DNA from: an uncultured Acetatifactor sp.
GTDB taxonomy: Bacteria; Bacillota; Clostridia; Lachnospirales; Lachnospiraceae
Length of the DNA: 64,000 nt
Reading direction: 5' to 3'
Assembly: GCA_910578185.1 (NCBI GenBank)
Contig: CAJTPN010000001.1
Coordinates: 1-64,000 of the forward strand
Below, piece by piece: positions 42,989 through 50,971 of this stretch. Position 1 is the first letter of the stretch, and every line of letters begins with the position of its first letter. The notes under the pieces were generated by a model. It did not search any database, was not told where the DNA came from, and worked only from the letters and a program-made list of their open reading frames with translations. Position numbers and translations under genes: made by a program.

Positions 42989-43663
42989 ATGGAGGCTTAT
43001 AAAAGAGAATTTATTGAGTTCATGGTGGACTGCAATGTGCTCAAATTTGGGGAATTTACCTTAAAAAGCGGCAGAAAGGCACCGTTTTTCGTAAATGCCG
43101 GCGCTTTTGTGACAGGGGAACAGCTTAAGAAATTGGGCGGGTTTTATGCCAAAGCCATTCATGAAAACTACGGGGATGATTTTGATGTGCTGTTTGGACC
43201 GGCATATAAGGGGATTCCTCTTGGAGTGGCAACAGTTATCGCATACAGCGAATTATTCGGCAAGTCCATCAGGTATTGTTCTAATCGCAAAGAGGCAAAG
43301 GACCACGGGGACGTGGGGATATTGCTGGGCAGTAAGCTTAGCGACGGGGACAAAGTGATCATAATTGAAGACGTGACCACTGCCGGAACTTCCATTCAGG
43401 AGACATACCCGATTCTTATGACACAGGCAAAAGTGGATGTGAAAGGGATGATCGTCTCCTTAAACCGCATGGAAAAAGGATTGGAAGGAAAGCTGAGTGC
43501 ATTGGATGAGATAAAGGAGAAGTATGGTTTTAACACCCATGCTATTGTGACGATACAGGATGTGATGGAACATCTATACAACAAACCGTATAACGGAACC
43601 ATATACATTGATGACAAAATGAAGGCGGCGATGGATAAATATTATGACAGTTATGGGGCATGA
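42989..43663 (+). CDS. pyrE: Orotate phosphoribosyltransferase
   Basis: Joins orotate to PRPP to make OMP, the step before PyrF. 224 residues. FTLKSGRKAPFFVNAG at the start, GPAYKGIPL, the flexible-loop Lys/Arg region SNRKEAKDHGD and the PRPP-binding VIIIEDVTTAGTS (about 127-139) are visible. GGGAGG precedes ATG 42989; the frame opens at TTG 42983. It is followed by a small membrane-protein gene. Confidence 0.95.
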   Translation: MEAYKREFIEFMVDCNVLKFGEFTLKSGRKAPFFVNAGAFVTGEQLKKLGGFYAKAIHENYGDDFDVLFGPAYKGIPLGVATVIAYSELFGKSIRYCSNRKEAKDHGDVGILLGSKLSDGDKVIIIEDVTTAGTSIQETYPILMTQAKVDVKGMIVSLNRMEKGLEGKLSALDEIKEKYGFNTHAIVTIQDVMEHLYNKPYNGTIYIDDKMKAAMDKYYDSYGA

Positions 43664-43775
43664 TGAAGTGGAAAGGGACTTGGAACACATGGAACCGGGG
43701 AGTCTGGCGTCCGGATATCATGATCATTTTGATATTTTGATGACCGGGGAGAAAAAGCAGGAAGGGAGCAAAATT

Positions 43776-43928
43776 ATGGAACAGAAGGTGTACAAGGTCA
43801 TGAAGGGTGCGGGTGCGGCAAATATTGCTGTTGGCGTGATCCAACTGGTAGTAGGGCTTGTGACGGGCATCGTGCTGATTGTCGCCGGGTCGAAGCTGAT
43901 TGCGGGCAAGTCAAAGATTTTATTTTAA
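43776..43928 (+). CDS. Small membrane protein, 50 residues
   Basis: GGAAGGGAG is correctly placed before ATG 43776; the frame is open upstream into the end of pyrE, but that part is hydrophilic and lacks a ribosome site. After 14 polar residues comes a Gly/Val/Ile-rich hydrophobic stretch of about 27 residues (IAVGVIQLVVGLVTGIVLIV), then Lys-rich end residues. It is a single-pass or hairpin membrane protein of unknown role. The next gene also codes for a small membrane protein. Confidence 0.65.
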   Translation: MEQKVYKVMKGAGAANIAVGVIQLVVGLVTGIVLIVAGSKLIAGKSKILF

Positions 43929-44051
43929 GAAGAAGCGAGTGGCGGGCATTTCCTTATAGGGAGTGCCCTTTTAGACTTTGGGCGCTCCCGGAACCGGATG
44001 GAATCCATGTGAATGGTTCTCCGGACAGGCTGGCAGCCGGGAAATAGGAAT

Positions 44052-44363
44052 ATGAGAAAAGGATATATTTTTACCGACAAGAAAATTTCCAACCGTGCCG
44101 TGATGGCGGTGATATTGGGAGTGATCAGCCTGGTGGCCATGGGAGTGGTGATATTTCTGGCTTACGTGGGTAAGGGAGAGATTGCCGTAAAATATGGGAT
44201 TGTCGGCCTTTTATCGGGCATTTATTCCCTGATAGGACTAGGGCTTGGGATTGTAACGGTTTTTGATAAAAATTATTATAAATTATTCCCTGTGCTGGGG
44301 ATTGTTTTGAATTTGGCAGGGATTGCGTGTGTGGGGCTGGTATTGTATATGGGCGTGAGCTGA
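44052..44363 (+). CDS. DUF6142-like membrane protein
   Basis: 103 residues with three membrane segments. Starts MRKGYIFTDKKISNRAVMAV, with GLLSGIYSLIGLGLGIVTV and KLFPVLGIVLNLAGI, resembling the DUF6142 family, to my recollection common in Lachnospiraceae. Function is unknown. TAGGAAT precedes ATG 44052. The downstream peptidase frame begins within this gene's end, but its probable start codon is 60 bases after it. Confidence 0.7.
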   Translation: MRKGYIFTDKKISNRAVMAVILGVISLVAMGVVIFLAYVGKGEIAVKYGIVGLLSGIYSLIGLGLGIVTVFDKNYYKLFPVLGIVLNLAGIACVGLVLYMGVS

Positions 44364-44422
44364 GAGGAAGACAGCTTCAACGAGACGTGGTGTGGCAGGA
44401 AATGAAGGGACGGAATTGGAAG

Positions 44423-46492
44423 ATGGATGACAGGGAGCTATTAAAGGAGCGTTATGGGCTTGTGCTGGAAAGAATCGGGCAGATTGCCGGGGAACATTTT
44501 GGGTTTCCCCAACTGGAGGCTTATTTTTCGTTCTGTGCGGAATTTTTGCTTATGATGGATGATACCATGAACTTTTTGGCGCAGGACGGATTGAGGAAGG
44601 CTTCTATTGAGGAGCTTTCGGAGAGAAACAGGGCTTTGTTTGCGGATATTCTGCCAAAGCATTATGAGACAAGTTATGGAAATCCGGAATTTGCCGTCAA
44701 AACGCTGGGAGTGGAACTGGGTGGAGAGCTATCTTTCCTTTATACGGAATTGCGCAGTGTTATCGGTTATGTCTACGAGGACAGACTGCATGACGTGGTT
44801 ATTCGCATGGAATTGTTCGTGGAAGTATATACGGCGTTTCGCTATGCGGCGGATCAGGACGGGGGGCTTCCTTCCGGAGAGGATATCCGCAGAATTCTTT
44901 ATTGGTTTGTCAGTGATTATGCGGACATTGCGGCGGAGAACCGGCTGAAGAGACAGGTTTGTGCCGGGGACAGCTTCATGATCGGCAAGATTATGGAAAG
45001 CGATTTGACAGATGTGAGGTATCTGTATGGCTACGGTGAGTATGTGAGTGAAAATGAGTTGGAAACGGCGCGCTTTATGGCGGAACTTCCGGAGGAAACC
45101 ATCAAAACCATGGCGGATACCTATACTGAGGGGTATCGCATTGGCTTTGAGGTGACGGGAAAGGATTTGTCCCGGAAGCAGACGGTGGCGCTGTTTTATC
45201 GGTTGGGATTTGAACGTATGATGCGTCGTGCAGTGGGAAATTTTGAGAAGATGGGCTTAAAGGCGCTGGCATTCCGCAAGGCTTACAGTGTGCTGGACAA
45301 TAAGGATACGGGAGGGGGAGGCGTCCACGGGGGAATTCCCAACAGGCAGTTTGAATATGATCATAGAAACGACAAGGCGCTTTACCTGGACAAAAATTAT
45401 ATCAACCGCAAATTGGAAGTGAGCCGAACCGCTTACGAGAAATACAAGGTCCAGGCAGGAGGGTATGCAGGGCCTGCCGTGGTGTCTACCTTCGGGGAGG
45501 CGGATTTTCAGCCTGTGGTAAAAAAAGAGGCTCTGCAGCTGAATCAGGAGCAGAATCGTCTATGGGTGGAGTACCGTTCCCAGACCGGTGCGCTGCAAAG
45601 GGAATATATTCCGGAGGAGGAGAGGAGCTTTACCATCATAGCGTTTCCGGTGCCTGAAATCGGCCCTGTGTTTGGGGAACTGTTCCGTGAGATCATACGT
45701 ATCAATACCCTTGACTATATGCTTTACCGCAGGGTGCAGCAGACGCTGATTGATACCCTGGACAGGGCGGATTATTGTGAGGTGAAGGGTTGTAACGGCA
45801 ATCGGACCGATTTGAGGATCAATTTGTACAAGCTATCGTCTCCCGAAAAGGAAACGATCTTTGAGAATTGTGTGGCGGATGTGAATATCCCTGTGGGGGA
45901 GGTATTTACATCCCCCGTGCTGGAAGGCACAAAGGGACTGCTTCATGTGAGTCGCGTCTTTCTGGACGGTCTGGAATTTCGGGATCTTGCCATAACCTTT
46001 GAAGATGGTATGATAAAAGATTATCACTGTGCGAATTTCTCTTCAGAGGAGGAGAACAGAAATTTTATTCGAGAGAATATTCTTTTTCGACACAACACGC
46101 TGCCCATGGGGGAATTTGCTATCGGCACCAATACTACCGCATATGTGGCGGCAAGGCGTCTGGGCGTGGAAGCCAAACTCCCCATATTGATTGCGGAAAA
46201 GATGGGGCCGCATTTTGCGGTGGGGGACACCTGCTATCCCCATGTGGAGGATATCAGGGTATACAATCCCGACGGCAAAGAAATTGTGGCAAAATCTAAC
46301 CGGATATCGGACTTAAGACACAACAGTCCTGGGGAGGCATATTTTAACTGCCATACGGATATTACCATTCCATATGATGAGCTCGGGGAGTTGACCGCAG
46401 TAAAAGAAGACGGCGAACGCATTGTAATTATCAGGAACGGCAGGTTTGTGCTGCCCGGATGCGAGGAATTAAACGCAGCTTTTGAAAAATAG
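44423..46492 (+). CDS. M29-like aminopeptidase with long N-terminal extension
   Basis: 689 residues. The C-terminal 300 residues carry the M29 (AmpS/AmpT) metal-site order: GEVFTSPVLEG with the first Glu, MGEFAIGTNTTAY with the second Glu, EKMGPHFAVGDTC with a His, and NCHTDITIPYDE with His and Asp. These enzymes use two cobalt or zinc ions to remove N-terminal residues. Normal M29 proteins are about 400 residues; here roughly 300 extra residues precede the domain, helical and without a recognised motif. The start is uncertain among ATG 44327, 44402 and 44423. It has no signal peptide. Confidence 0.85.
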   Translation: MDDRELLKERYGLVLERIGQIAGEHFGFPQLEAYFSFCAEFLLMMDDTMNFLAQDGLRKASIEELSERNRALFADILPKHYETSYGNPEFAVKTLGVELGGELSFLYTELRSVIGYVYEDRLHDVVIRMELFVEVYTAFRYAADQDGGLPSGEDIRRILYWFVSDYADIAAENRLKRQVCAGDSFMIGKIMESDLTDVRYLYGYGEYVSENELETARFMAELPEETIKTMADTYTEGYRIGFEVTGKDLSRKQTVALFYRLGFERMMRRAVGNFEKMGLKALAFRKAYSVLDNKDTGGGGVHGGIPNRQFEYDHRNDKALYLDKNYINRKLEVSRTAYEKYKVQAGGYAGPAVVSTFGEADFQPVVKKEALQLNQEQNRLWVEYRSQTGALQREYIPEEERSFTIIAFPVPEIGPVFGELFREIIRINTLDYMLYRRVQQTLIDTLDRADYCEVKGCNGNRTDLRINLYKLSSPEKETIFENCVADVNIPVGEVFTSPVLEGTKGLLHVSRVFLDGLEFRDLAITFEDGMIKDYHCANFSSEEENRNFIRENILFRHNTLPMGEFAIGTNTTAYVAARRLGVEAKLPILIAEKMGPHFAVGDTCYPHVEDIRVYNPDGKEIVAKSNRISDLRHNSPGEAYFNCHTDITIPYDELGELTAVKEDGERIVIIRNGRFVLPGCEELNAAFEK

Positions 46493-46495
46493 TAG

Positions 46496-46524
46496 TTGCA
46501 TACAAACGTATATTCCGTTAAACT
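46496..46524 (+). promoter_or_regulatory. Promoter of the pur operon
   Basis: TTGCAT (46496-46501), 17 bases, TAAACT (46519-46524). A leader of about 170 bases precedes purE; it does not show the purine-riboswitch core. Confidence 0.5.
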
Positions 46525-46569
46525 ATAGTTATAAAAAGAAACAAAGAATCGGAATTGATATGGTCGTGT

Positions 46570-46693
46570 AGAGAAGAGACGAAACTGGAATAGTCTCGGA
46601 GCGAAAAGCGCCGGGAGGAATTTCAGACGCAGAAAGCGGATGAAATTTCTGCCAAGAAGGGGGCGCTGAAGAGAAGAGACGAAACTGGAATAG
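46570..46693. repeat. 100-bp-period direct duplication in the purE leader
   Basis: A 24-base sequence starting AGAGAAGAGACGAAAC occurs at 46570-46593 and again, identical, at 46670-46693, directly before the purE ribosome site. The section between has AGCGCC (about 46608) able to pair with GGCGCT (about 46661), and GAATTTCA/TGAAATTTC inside it, forming a nested hairpin. The layout repeats that of 26249-26382 although the sequence differs. Confidence 0.65.
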
Positions 46694-46703
46694 GAGGCAA
46701 TAC

Positions 46704-47234
46704 ATGCAGAAAGATGATAGGGCAAAGGTAGGCATTGTGATGGGCAGTGATTCCGATATGCCTGTTATGGCAAAGGCGGCAGATGTTTTGGAAACTCTGG
46801 GGATTCCATATGAGATGTCAATTATCAGCGCTCACAGGGAACCGGATGTGTTCTTTGCGTATGCTAAGAGTGCGGAGGAGAAAGGGCTGAAAGTGATCAT
46901 TGCAGGAGCGGGTATGGCGGCGCATTTGCCGGGAATGTGCGCGGCGATTTTTCCCATGCCGGTGATAGGCATTCCGATGCATACCACGTCCCTGGGAGGA
47001 AGAGATTCCTTATATTCCATCGTACAGATGCCGTCGGGTATTCCGGTTGCCACGGTGGCAATTAACGGAGGTGTGAACGCAGGGCTCTTGGCGGCGAAAA
47101 TTCTGGCGGTATCGGATCAGGAGCTTCTGGACAGGCTGAAGGCATACAGCTCCAGGCTGAAGGAACAGGTTGAGACAAAGGATGCCAGATTACAGGATCT
47201 GGGTTACAAGGCATATATGGAAGGAAACCGTTAA
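46704..47234 (+). CDS. purE: N5-carboxyaminoimidazole ribonucleotide mutase (PurE)
   Basis: Moves the carboxyl group of N5-CAIR to give CAIR in purine synthesis. 176 residues. The class I signature is clear: VGIVMGSDSDMPVM, SAHREPD with the catalytic His, AGAGMAAHLPGM and VIGIPMHTTSLGGRDSLYSIVQMPSGIPVATV. AGGAGG sits before ATG 46704. It is first of four purine genes; purK is not present in the window. Confidence 0.95.
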   Translation: MQKDDRAKVGIVMGSDSDMPVMAKAADVLETLGIPYEMSIISAHREPDVFFAYAKSAEEKGLKVIIAGAGMAAHLPGMCAAIFPMPVIGIPMHTTSLGGRDSLYSIVQMPSGIPVATVAINGGVNAGLLAAKILAVSDQELLDRLKAYSSRLKEQVETKDARLQDLGYKAYMEGNR

Positions 47235-47284
47235 TGTAGTTGGAGGAAATGGATGTCCGACTGAGCGGGCAGGGAGGAAGAGAA

Positions 47285-48328
47285 ATGGATTACAAAAATG
47301 CCGGAGTGGATATTGAAGCGGGTTATCAGTCTGTGGAACTGATGAAGGAGCATGTCAAAAAGACCATGCGTCCGGAAGTGTTGGGAGGCCTGGGAGGCTT
47401 TTCCGGCGCGTTCTCAATGGAAGCCGTTAAAAATATGGAGAAGCCTACACTTTTGTCCGGTACGGACGGAGTGGGGACGAAACTGAAAATTGCGTTTTTA
47501 ATGGATAAGCATGATACGATTGGCATCGACTGTGTGGCCATGTGTGTGAACGATGTGGCGTGTGCGGGAGGCGAGCCGTTGTTTTTCCTGGATTACATAG
47601 CCTGCGGCAAGAATTATCCCGAAAAGATCGCTTTGATTGTCAAAGGGGTAGCGGAGGGCTGCGCTCAGGCCGGCGCAGCGTTGATAGGCGGTGAGACGGC
47701 GGAGCACCCGGGGCTGATGCCGGAAGAGGAATATGATCTGGCAGGGTTTACGGTGGGCGTTGTGGACGAAAAGGACTTGATTACGGGAGGGGAGATCAGG
47801 GAAGGAGATATTCTGATCGGTATCGCATCTTCCGGCGTGCATTCCAACGGATTTTCTCTTGTGAGAAAAGTGTTTCCCATGACCAGGGAGAGCCTGGACA
47901 CCTATTATGAGGAATTGGGGACTACTTTGGGGGATGCGCTGCTTATGCCTACCAAGATATATGTGAAAGCGCTGAAGTCCGTGAAGGATGCGGGAGTCCG
48001 TATCAAGGGCTGCAGTCATATTACGGGCGGCGGTTTTTATGAGAACATTCCCAGAATGCTTCCCGATGGTATTCTTGCCAGGGTGGAGAAGGATAGTTAT
48101 CAGGTTCCGGCTATTTTTAAGCTGCTACAGAAAACGGGCGGAATTGAGGATAAAATGATGTACAATACCTATAACATGGGATTGGGAATGGTGCTGGCAG
48201 TGGAGCCTTCGGATGTGGATAGGACCATGGAGGCGATCAGAGCGGCGGGTGAGATCCCTTATCAGGTAGGTCGTTGCGAAGCATGGAAAGGAGCTCCCGA
48301 AGGAGGGAAGGGAGTGGAATTATGCTGA
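47285..48328 (+). CDS. purM: Phosphoribosylformylglycinamidine cyclo-ligase
   Basis: Closes the imidazole ring, forming AIR from FGAM with ATP. 347 residues. Near the N-terminus DYKNAGVDIEAGYQSVELMK, then GGFSGAF, LLSGTDGVGTKLKIAF, the glycine-rich ALIGGETAEHPGLMP, GIASSGVHSNGFSLVR and ITGGGFYENIPR are typical. GGGAGGAAGAG precedes ATG 47285; the frame opens at TTG 47240 only six bases after purE stops. The stop overlaps the purN start by seven bases. Confidence 0.95.
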   Translation: MDYKNAGVDIEAGYQSVELMKEHVKKTMRPEVLGGLGGFSGAFSMEAVKNMEKPTLLSGTDGVGTKLKIAFLMDKHDTIGIDCVAMCVNDVACAGGEPLFFLDYIACGKNYPEKIALIVKGVAEGCAQAGAALIGGETAEHPGLMPEEEYDLAGFTVGVVDEKDLITGGEIREGDILIGIASSGVHSNGFSLVRKVFPMTRESLDTYYEELGTTLGDALLMPTKIYVKALKSVKDAGVRIKGCSHITGGGFYENIPRMLPDGILARVEKDSYQVPAIFKLLQKTGGIEDKMMYNTYNMGLGMVLAVEPSDVDRTMEAIRAAGEIPYQVGRCEAWKGAPEGGKGVELC

Positions 48329-48948
48329 GAATTGTGGTGTGTGTTTCTGGTGGAGGCACTAATCTGCAGGCGATTTTGGACGCTATGGACAGCGGTTTGA
48401 TTACTAACACGGAAATAATAGCCGTTATCAGCAACAATGCCGGAGCAAAGGCACTGGACAGGGCGAGAGCCAGAAATATCCCGGCGATTTTAATGTCTCC
48501 AAAAGCCTATCCTGACAGGGAGGCTTTTAACGAGGCATTTACGGCAAGAATGTGTGAACTGGCGCCGGATCTGGTAGTGTTGGCCGGCTTCCTGGTGAAA
48601 ATTCCGGTGCAGATGGTGGAACGTTTTGGTGGGCGAATCATAAATATTCATCCTTCGCTGATTCCGTCTTTCTGCGGTGTGGGATATTATGGATTAAAGG
48701 TACATGAAAAAGTGCTGGAGCGGGGTGTAAAGATAACGGGAGCAACGGTACATTTTATCAATGAGGAGATGGACGAAGGGCCTATCATCGCCCAGAAGGC
48801 GGTAACTGTGGAGGAGGGAGATACGCCGGAGCTTTTACAGCGCCGTGTCATGGAGCAGGCGGAGTGGATTCTATTGCCAAAGGCCATCGATGATATTGCA
48901 AACGGAAGGATAAAAGTCAAGGACGGAAAAGTATATGGATGCTTATAG
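48322..48948 (+). CDS. purN: Phosphoribosylglycinamide formyltransferase
   Basis: Adds the formyl group of 10-formyl-THF to GAR. 208 residues. Phosphate loop VCVSGGGTNLQA near the start, the catalytic Asn and His in INIHPSLIPSF (about 107-117) and the Asp in MDEGPIIAQ (about 144) are present. The usual GxxG after PSF reads CGVGYYGLKVH. ATG 48322 lies inside the end of purM with GGAGGG upstream. It is followed by purD. Confidence 0.95.
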   Translation: MLRIVVCVSGGGTNLQAILDAMDSGLITNTEIIAVISNNAGAKALDRARARNIPAILMSPKAYPDREAFNEAFTARMCELAPDLVVLAGFLVKIPVQMVERFGGRIINIHPSLIPSFCGVGYYGLKVHEKVLERGVKITGATVHFINEEMDEGPIIAQKAVTVEEGDTPELLQRRVMEQAEWILLPKAIDDIANGRIKVKDGKVYGCL

Positions 48949-49058
48949 CGCATACGGTTGAGGTTCGGATGACAAGGTATGGTCAGGAAAACGGATTCGA
49001 ACGAAAAGCCAAAGCAGGAGACAGGATAAAGACAGGAAGCGGGAAGAGAGGAAAAGCC

Positions 49059-50348
49059 ATGAAAGTATTGATCGTAGGCGGCGGCGGTCGGGAGCACGCA
49101 ATAGCAGTCAGCATGAAGAAGAGCAGCAGGGTTGAACAGCTTTACTGTGTTCCCGGAAATGCGGGAATTGCCCGGATTGCCGAGTGCGAATCTTCTATCG
49201 GTGTGATGGAATTTGACAAGATTGTTGCTTATGCCAAAGAAAAAGCGGTGGACTTGGTGTTTGTGGCACCGGATGATCCTTTGGCAGGGGGACTGGTGGA
49301 TACATTGGAGGCGGAAGGATTTCGGGTGTTCGGGCCAAACAGGCGGGCGGCGATCCTGGAGGCAAGCAAGGCATTCTCCAAGGACTTGATGAAAAAATAC
49401 CATATTCCCACGGCAGATTATGAAATTTTTGACGATCCTCAAAAGGCGCTTGACTATCTGGAGACGGCTGCAATGCCCATCGTGCTCAAGGCGGACGGCT
49501 TGGCACTTGGCAAGGGCGTGCTGATCTGCAATACGCTGGAGGAGGCGAGAGCCGGCGTGAAGGAGATTATGCAGGATAAACATTTTGGCAGTGCGGGGAA
49601 TTTGCTGGTGATAGAAGAGTTTATGACCGGCAGAGAAGTATCGGTGCTGGCTTTTGTGGACGGAAAGACCATTAAGCCCATGGCTTCCGCCCAGGACCAT
49701 AAGAGGGCGCGGGATGGGGACGAAGGTCCTAATACGGGCGGGATGGGGAATTTCTCACCCAGTCCCTTTTATACAGAGGAAGTGGATGCCTTTTGCCGGA
49801 AGTACATATATCAGCCCACGGTGGATGCCATGGCAGCGGAAGAAAGAGAGTTTAAGGGAGTAATTTTCTTTGGATTGATGTTGACGCCCAATGGGCCTAA
49901 AGTGTTGGAATACAATGCAAGGTTTGGCGATCCGGAGGCGCAGGTGGTGCTTTGCAGGATGGAGAATGACCTTCTGGATGTGGTGGAAGCATGCATTGAC
50001 GGAACCTTGGATAAGATAGATCTGCGTTTTGAGAAGGATGCTGCGGTCTGTGTGGTGCTTGCATCGGAAGGATATCCGGTATCCTACGATAAGGGCTTTG
50101 AGATCACAGGATTGGAACGGTTTGAGAATAGGGATGACTACTATTGCTTTCATGCGGGGAGCAAATTTGATAAAGAAGGCCGTGTGGTAACAAACGGAGG
50201 TCGTGTGCTTGGTGTGACGGCCAAGGGCGCTACATTGCAAGAGGCTCGGGAAAAGGCGTATAAAGCTACGGAATGGGTATCCTTTGCCAATAAATATATG
50301 CGGTATGATATTGGCAAGGCTATCGAGGAAGCACCTGTTTGGCAGTGA
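49059..50348 (+). CDS. purD: Phosphoribosylamine-glycine ligase
   Basis: Joins phosphoribosylamine and glycine with ATP. 429 residues, ATP-grasp fold: N-terminal MKVLIVGGGGREHAI, then VFVAPDDPLAGGLVDTLE, ATP-grasp blocks VLKADGLALGKGV and VIEEFMTGREVSVLAF, DHKRARDGDEGPNTGGMG, and metal-binding EYNARFGDPE. GAGAGGAAAAG precedes ATG 49059; the open frame reaches back into purN. It ends the purE-M-N-D group. Confidence 0.95.
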   Translation: MKVLIVGGGGREHAIAVSMKKSSRVEQLYCVPGNAGIARIAECESSIGVMEFDKIVAYAKEKAVDLVFVAPDDPLAGGLVDTLEAEGFRVFGPNRRAAILEASKAFSKDLMKKYHIPTADYEIFDDPQKALDYLETAAMPIVLKADGLALGKGVLICNTLEEARAGVKEIMQDKHFGSAGNLLVIEEFMTGREVSVLAFVDGKTIKPMASAQDHKRARDGDEGPNTGGMGNFSPSPFYTEEVDAFCRKYIYQPTVDAMAAEEREFKGVIFFGLMLTPNGPKVLEYNARFGDPEAQVVLCRMENDLLDVVEACIDGTLDKIDLRFEKDAAVCVVLASEGYPVSYDKGFEITGLERFENRDDYYCFHAGSKFDKEGRVVTNGGRVLGVTAKGATLQEAREKAYKATEWVSFANKYMRYDIGKAIEEAPVWQ

Positions 50349-50448
50349 TACCGGTTTTTGTGGGCGAATACGCTGTACGGAAGCAAGTAAATGACCGATG
50401 ACCCTTCCTTCACGGAGAAAGGGCAGCAATATAAGGGGAGGTAATCAT

Positions 50449-50910
50449 ATGGAAAGGAAAAGTCTTGGCTCGATGGATATGTACAACATTCCACGTGTGT
50501 GTAAGGCATGTGGAGGTGTCATGATATTCAAAGGGGTTGGAGAATATCGATGTGAAAACTGCCAGGAAGTTGATTATGACGATTACGGAAAAGTAAGGCT
50601 TTATATTGAAGAGCATAGGGGAGCTACGGCCGCACAGATCGAACAGGCGGTGGGAGTACCGCAGCGTACCATCAGGCGCCTTTTGAAGGATGGCAGGATT
50701 GAGGTGGCGGAGGGATCTAAAACATTTCTGCGCTGTGAAATTTGCGGTAAGTCGATTCGCTCCGGTCAGTATTGTCCTGAGTGTGAAATTAAGGTACATC
50801 GTAATCTGGAAGCCCAGCAGAGGGATCTGCTGCGCAAGAATGAACATGGTTTTGGGATGGATGTGAAGGATAGCAGCGAGGGCCAAAAGAGATTTAAACG
50901 CGAACGCTAG
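50449..50910 (+). CDS. Zinc-ribbon / helix-turn-helix protein
   Basis: 153 residues. Two zinc-ribbon knuckles (CKACGG and CENCQ; then CEICGK and CPECE) flank a winged-helix-like middle (AQIEQAVGVPQRTIRRLLKDGRIEV). The layout recalls YvyF-type flagellar-operon proteins, but similarity is only partial and no flagellar genes are near. It probably binds nucleic acid or regulates transcription. GGGGAGG is correctly placed before ATG 50449. The last 30 residues are charged. It precedes the SH3-repeat protein, with 61 bases between. Confidence 0.65.
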   Translation: MERKSLGSMDMYNIPRVCKACGGVMIFKGVGEYRCENCQEVDYDDYGKVRLYIEEHRGATAAQIEQAVGVPQRTIRRLLKDGRIEVAEGSKTFLRCEICGKSIRSGQYCPECEIKVHRNLEAQQRDLLRKNEHGFGMDVKDSSEGQKRFKRER

Positions 50911-50971
50911 AACCGGGGTATATCATTTAAAGACGTGCCTCGGAGTGGGAAAAATAGAGCGGAGAAAGATT

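Noticed and set aside
46525..46703. Purine riboswitch upstream of purE
   Set aside because: The conserved core of purine aptamers and the two kissing loops are not present; the leader is explained by the duplicated element.
48687..49700. 337-residue minus-strand frame
   Set aside because: Antisense to purN and purD; composition typical of a reverse-strand shadow.
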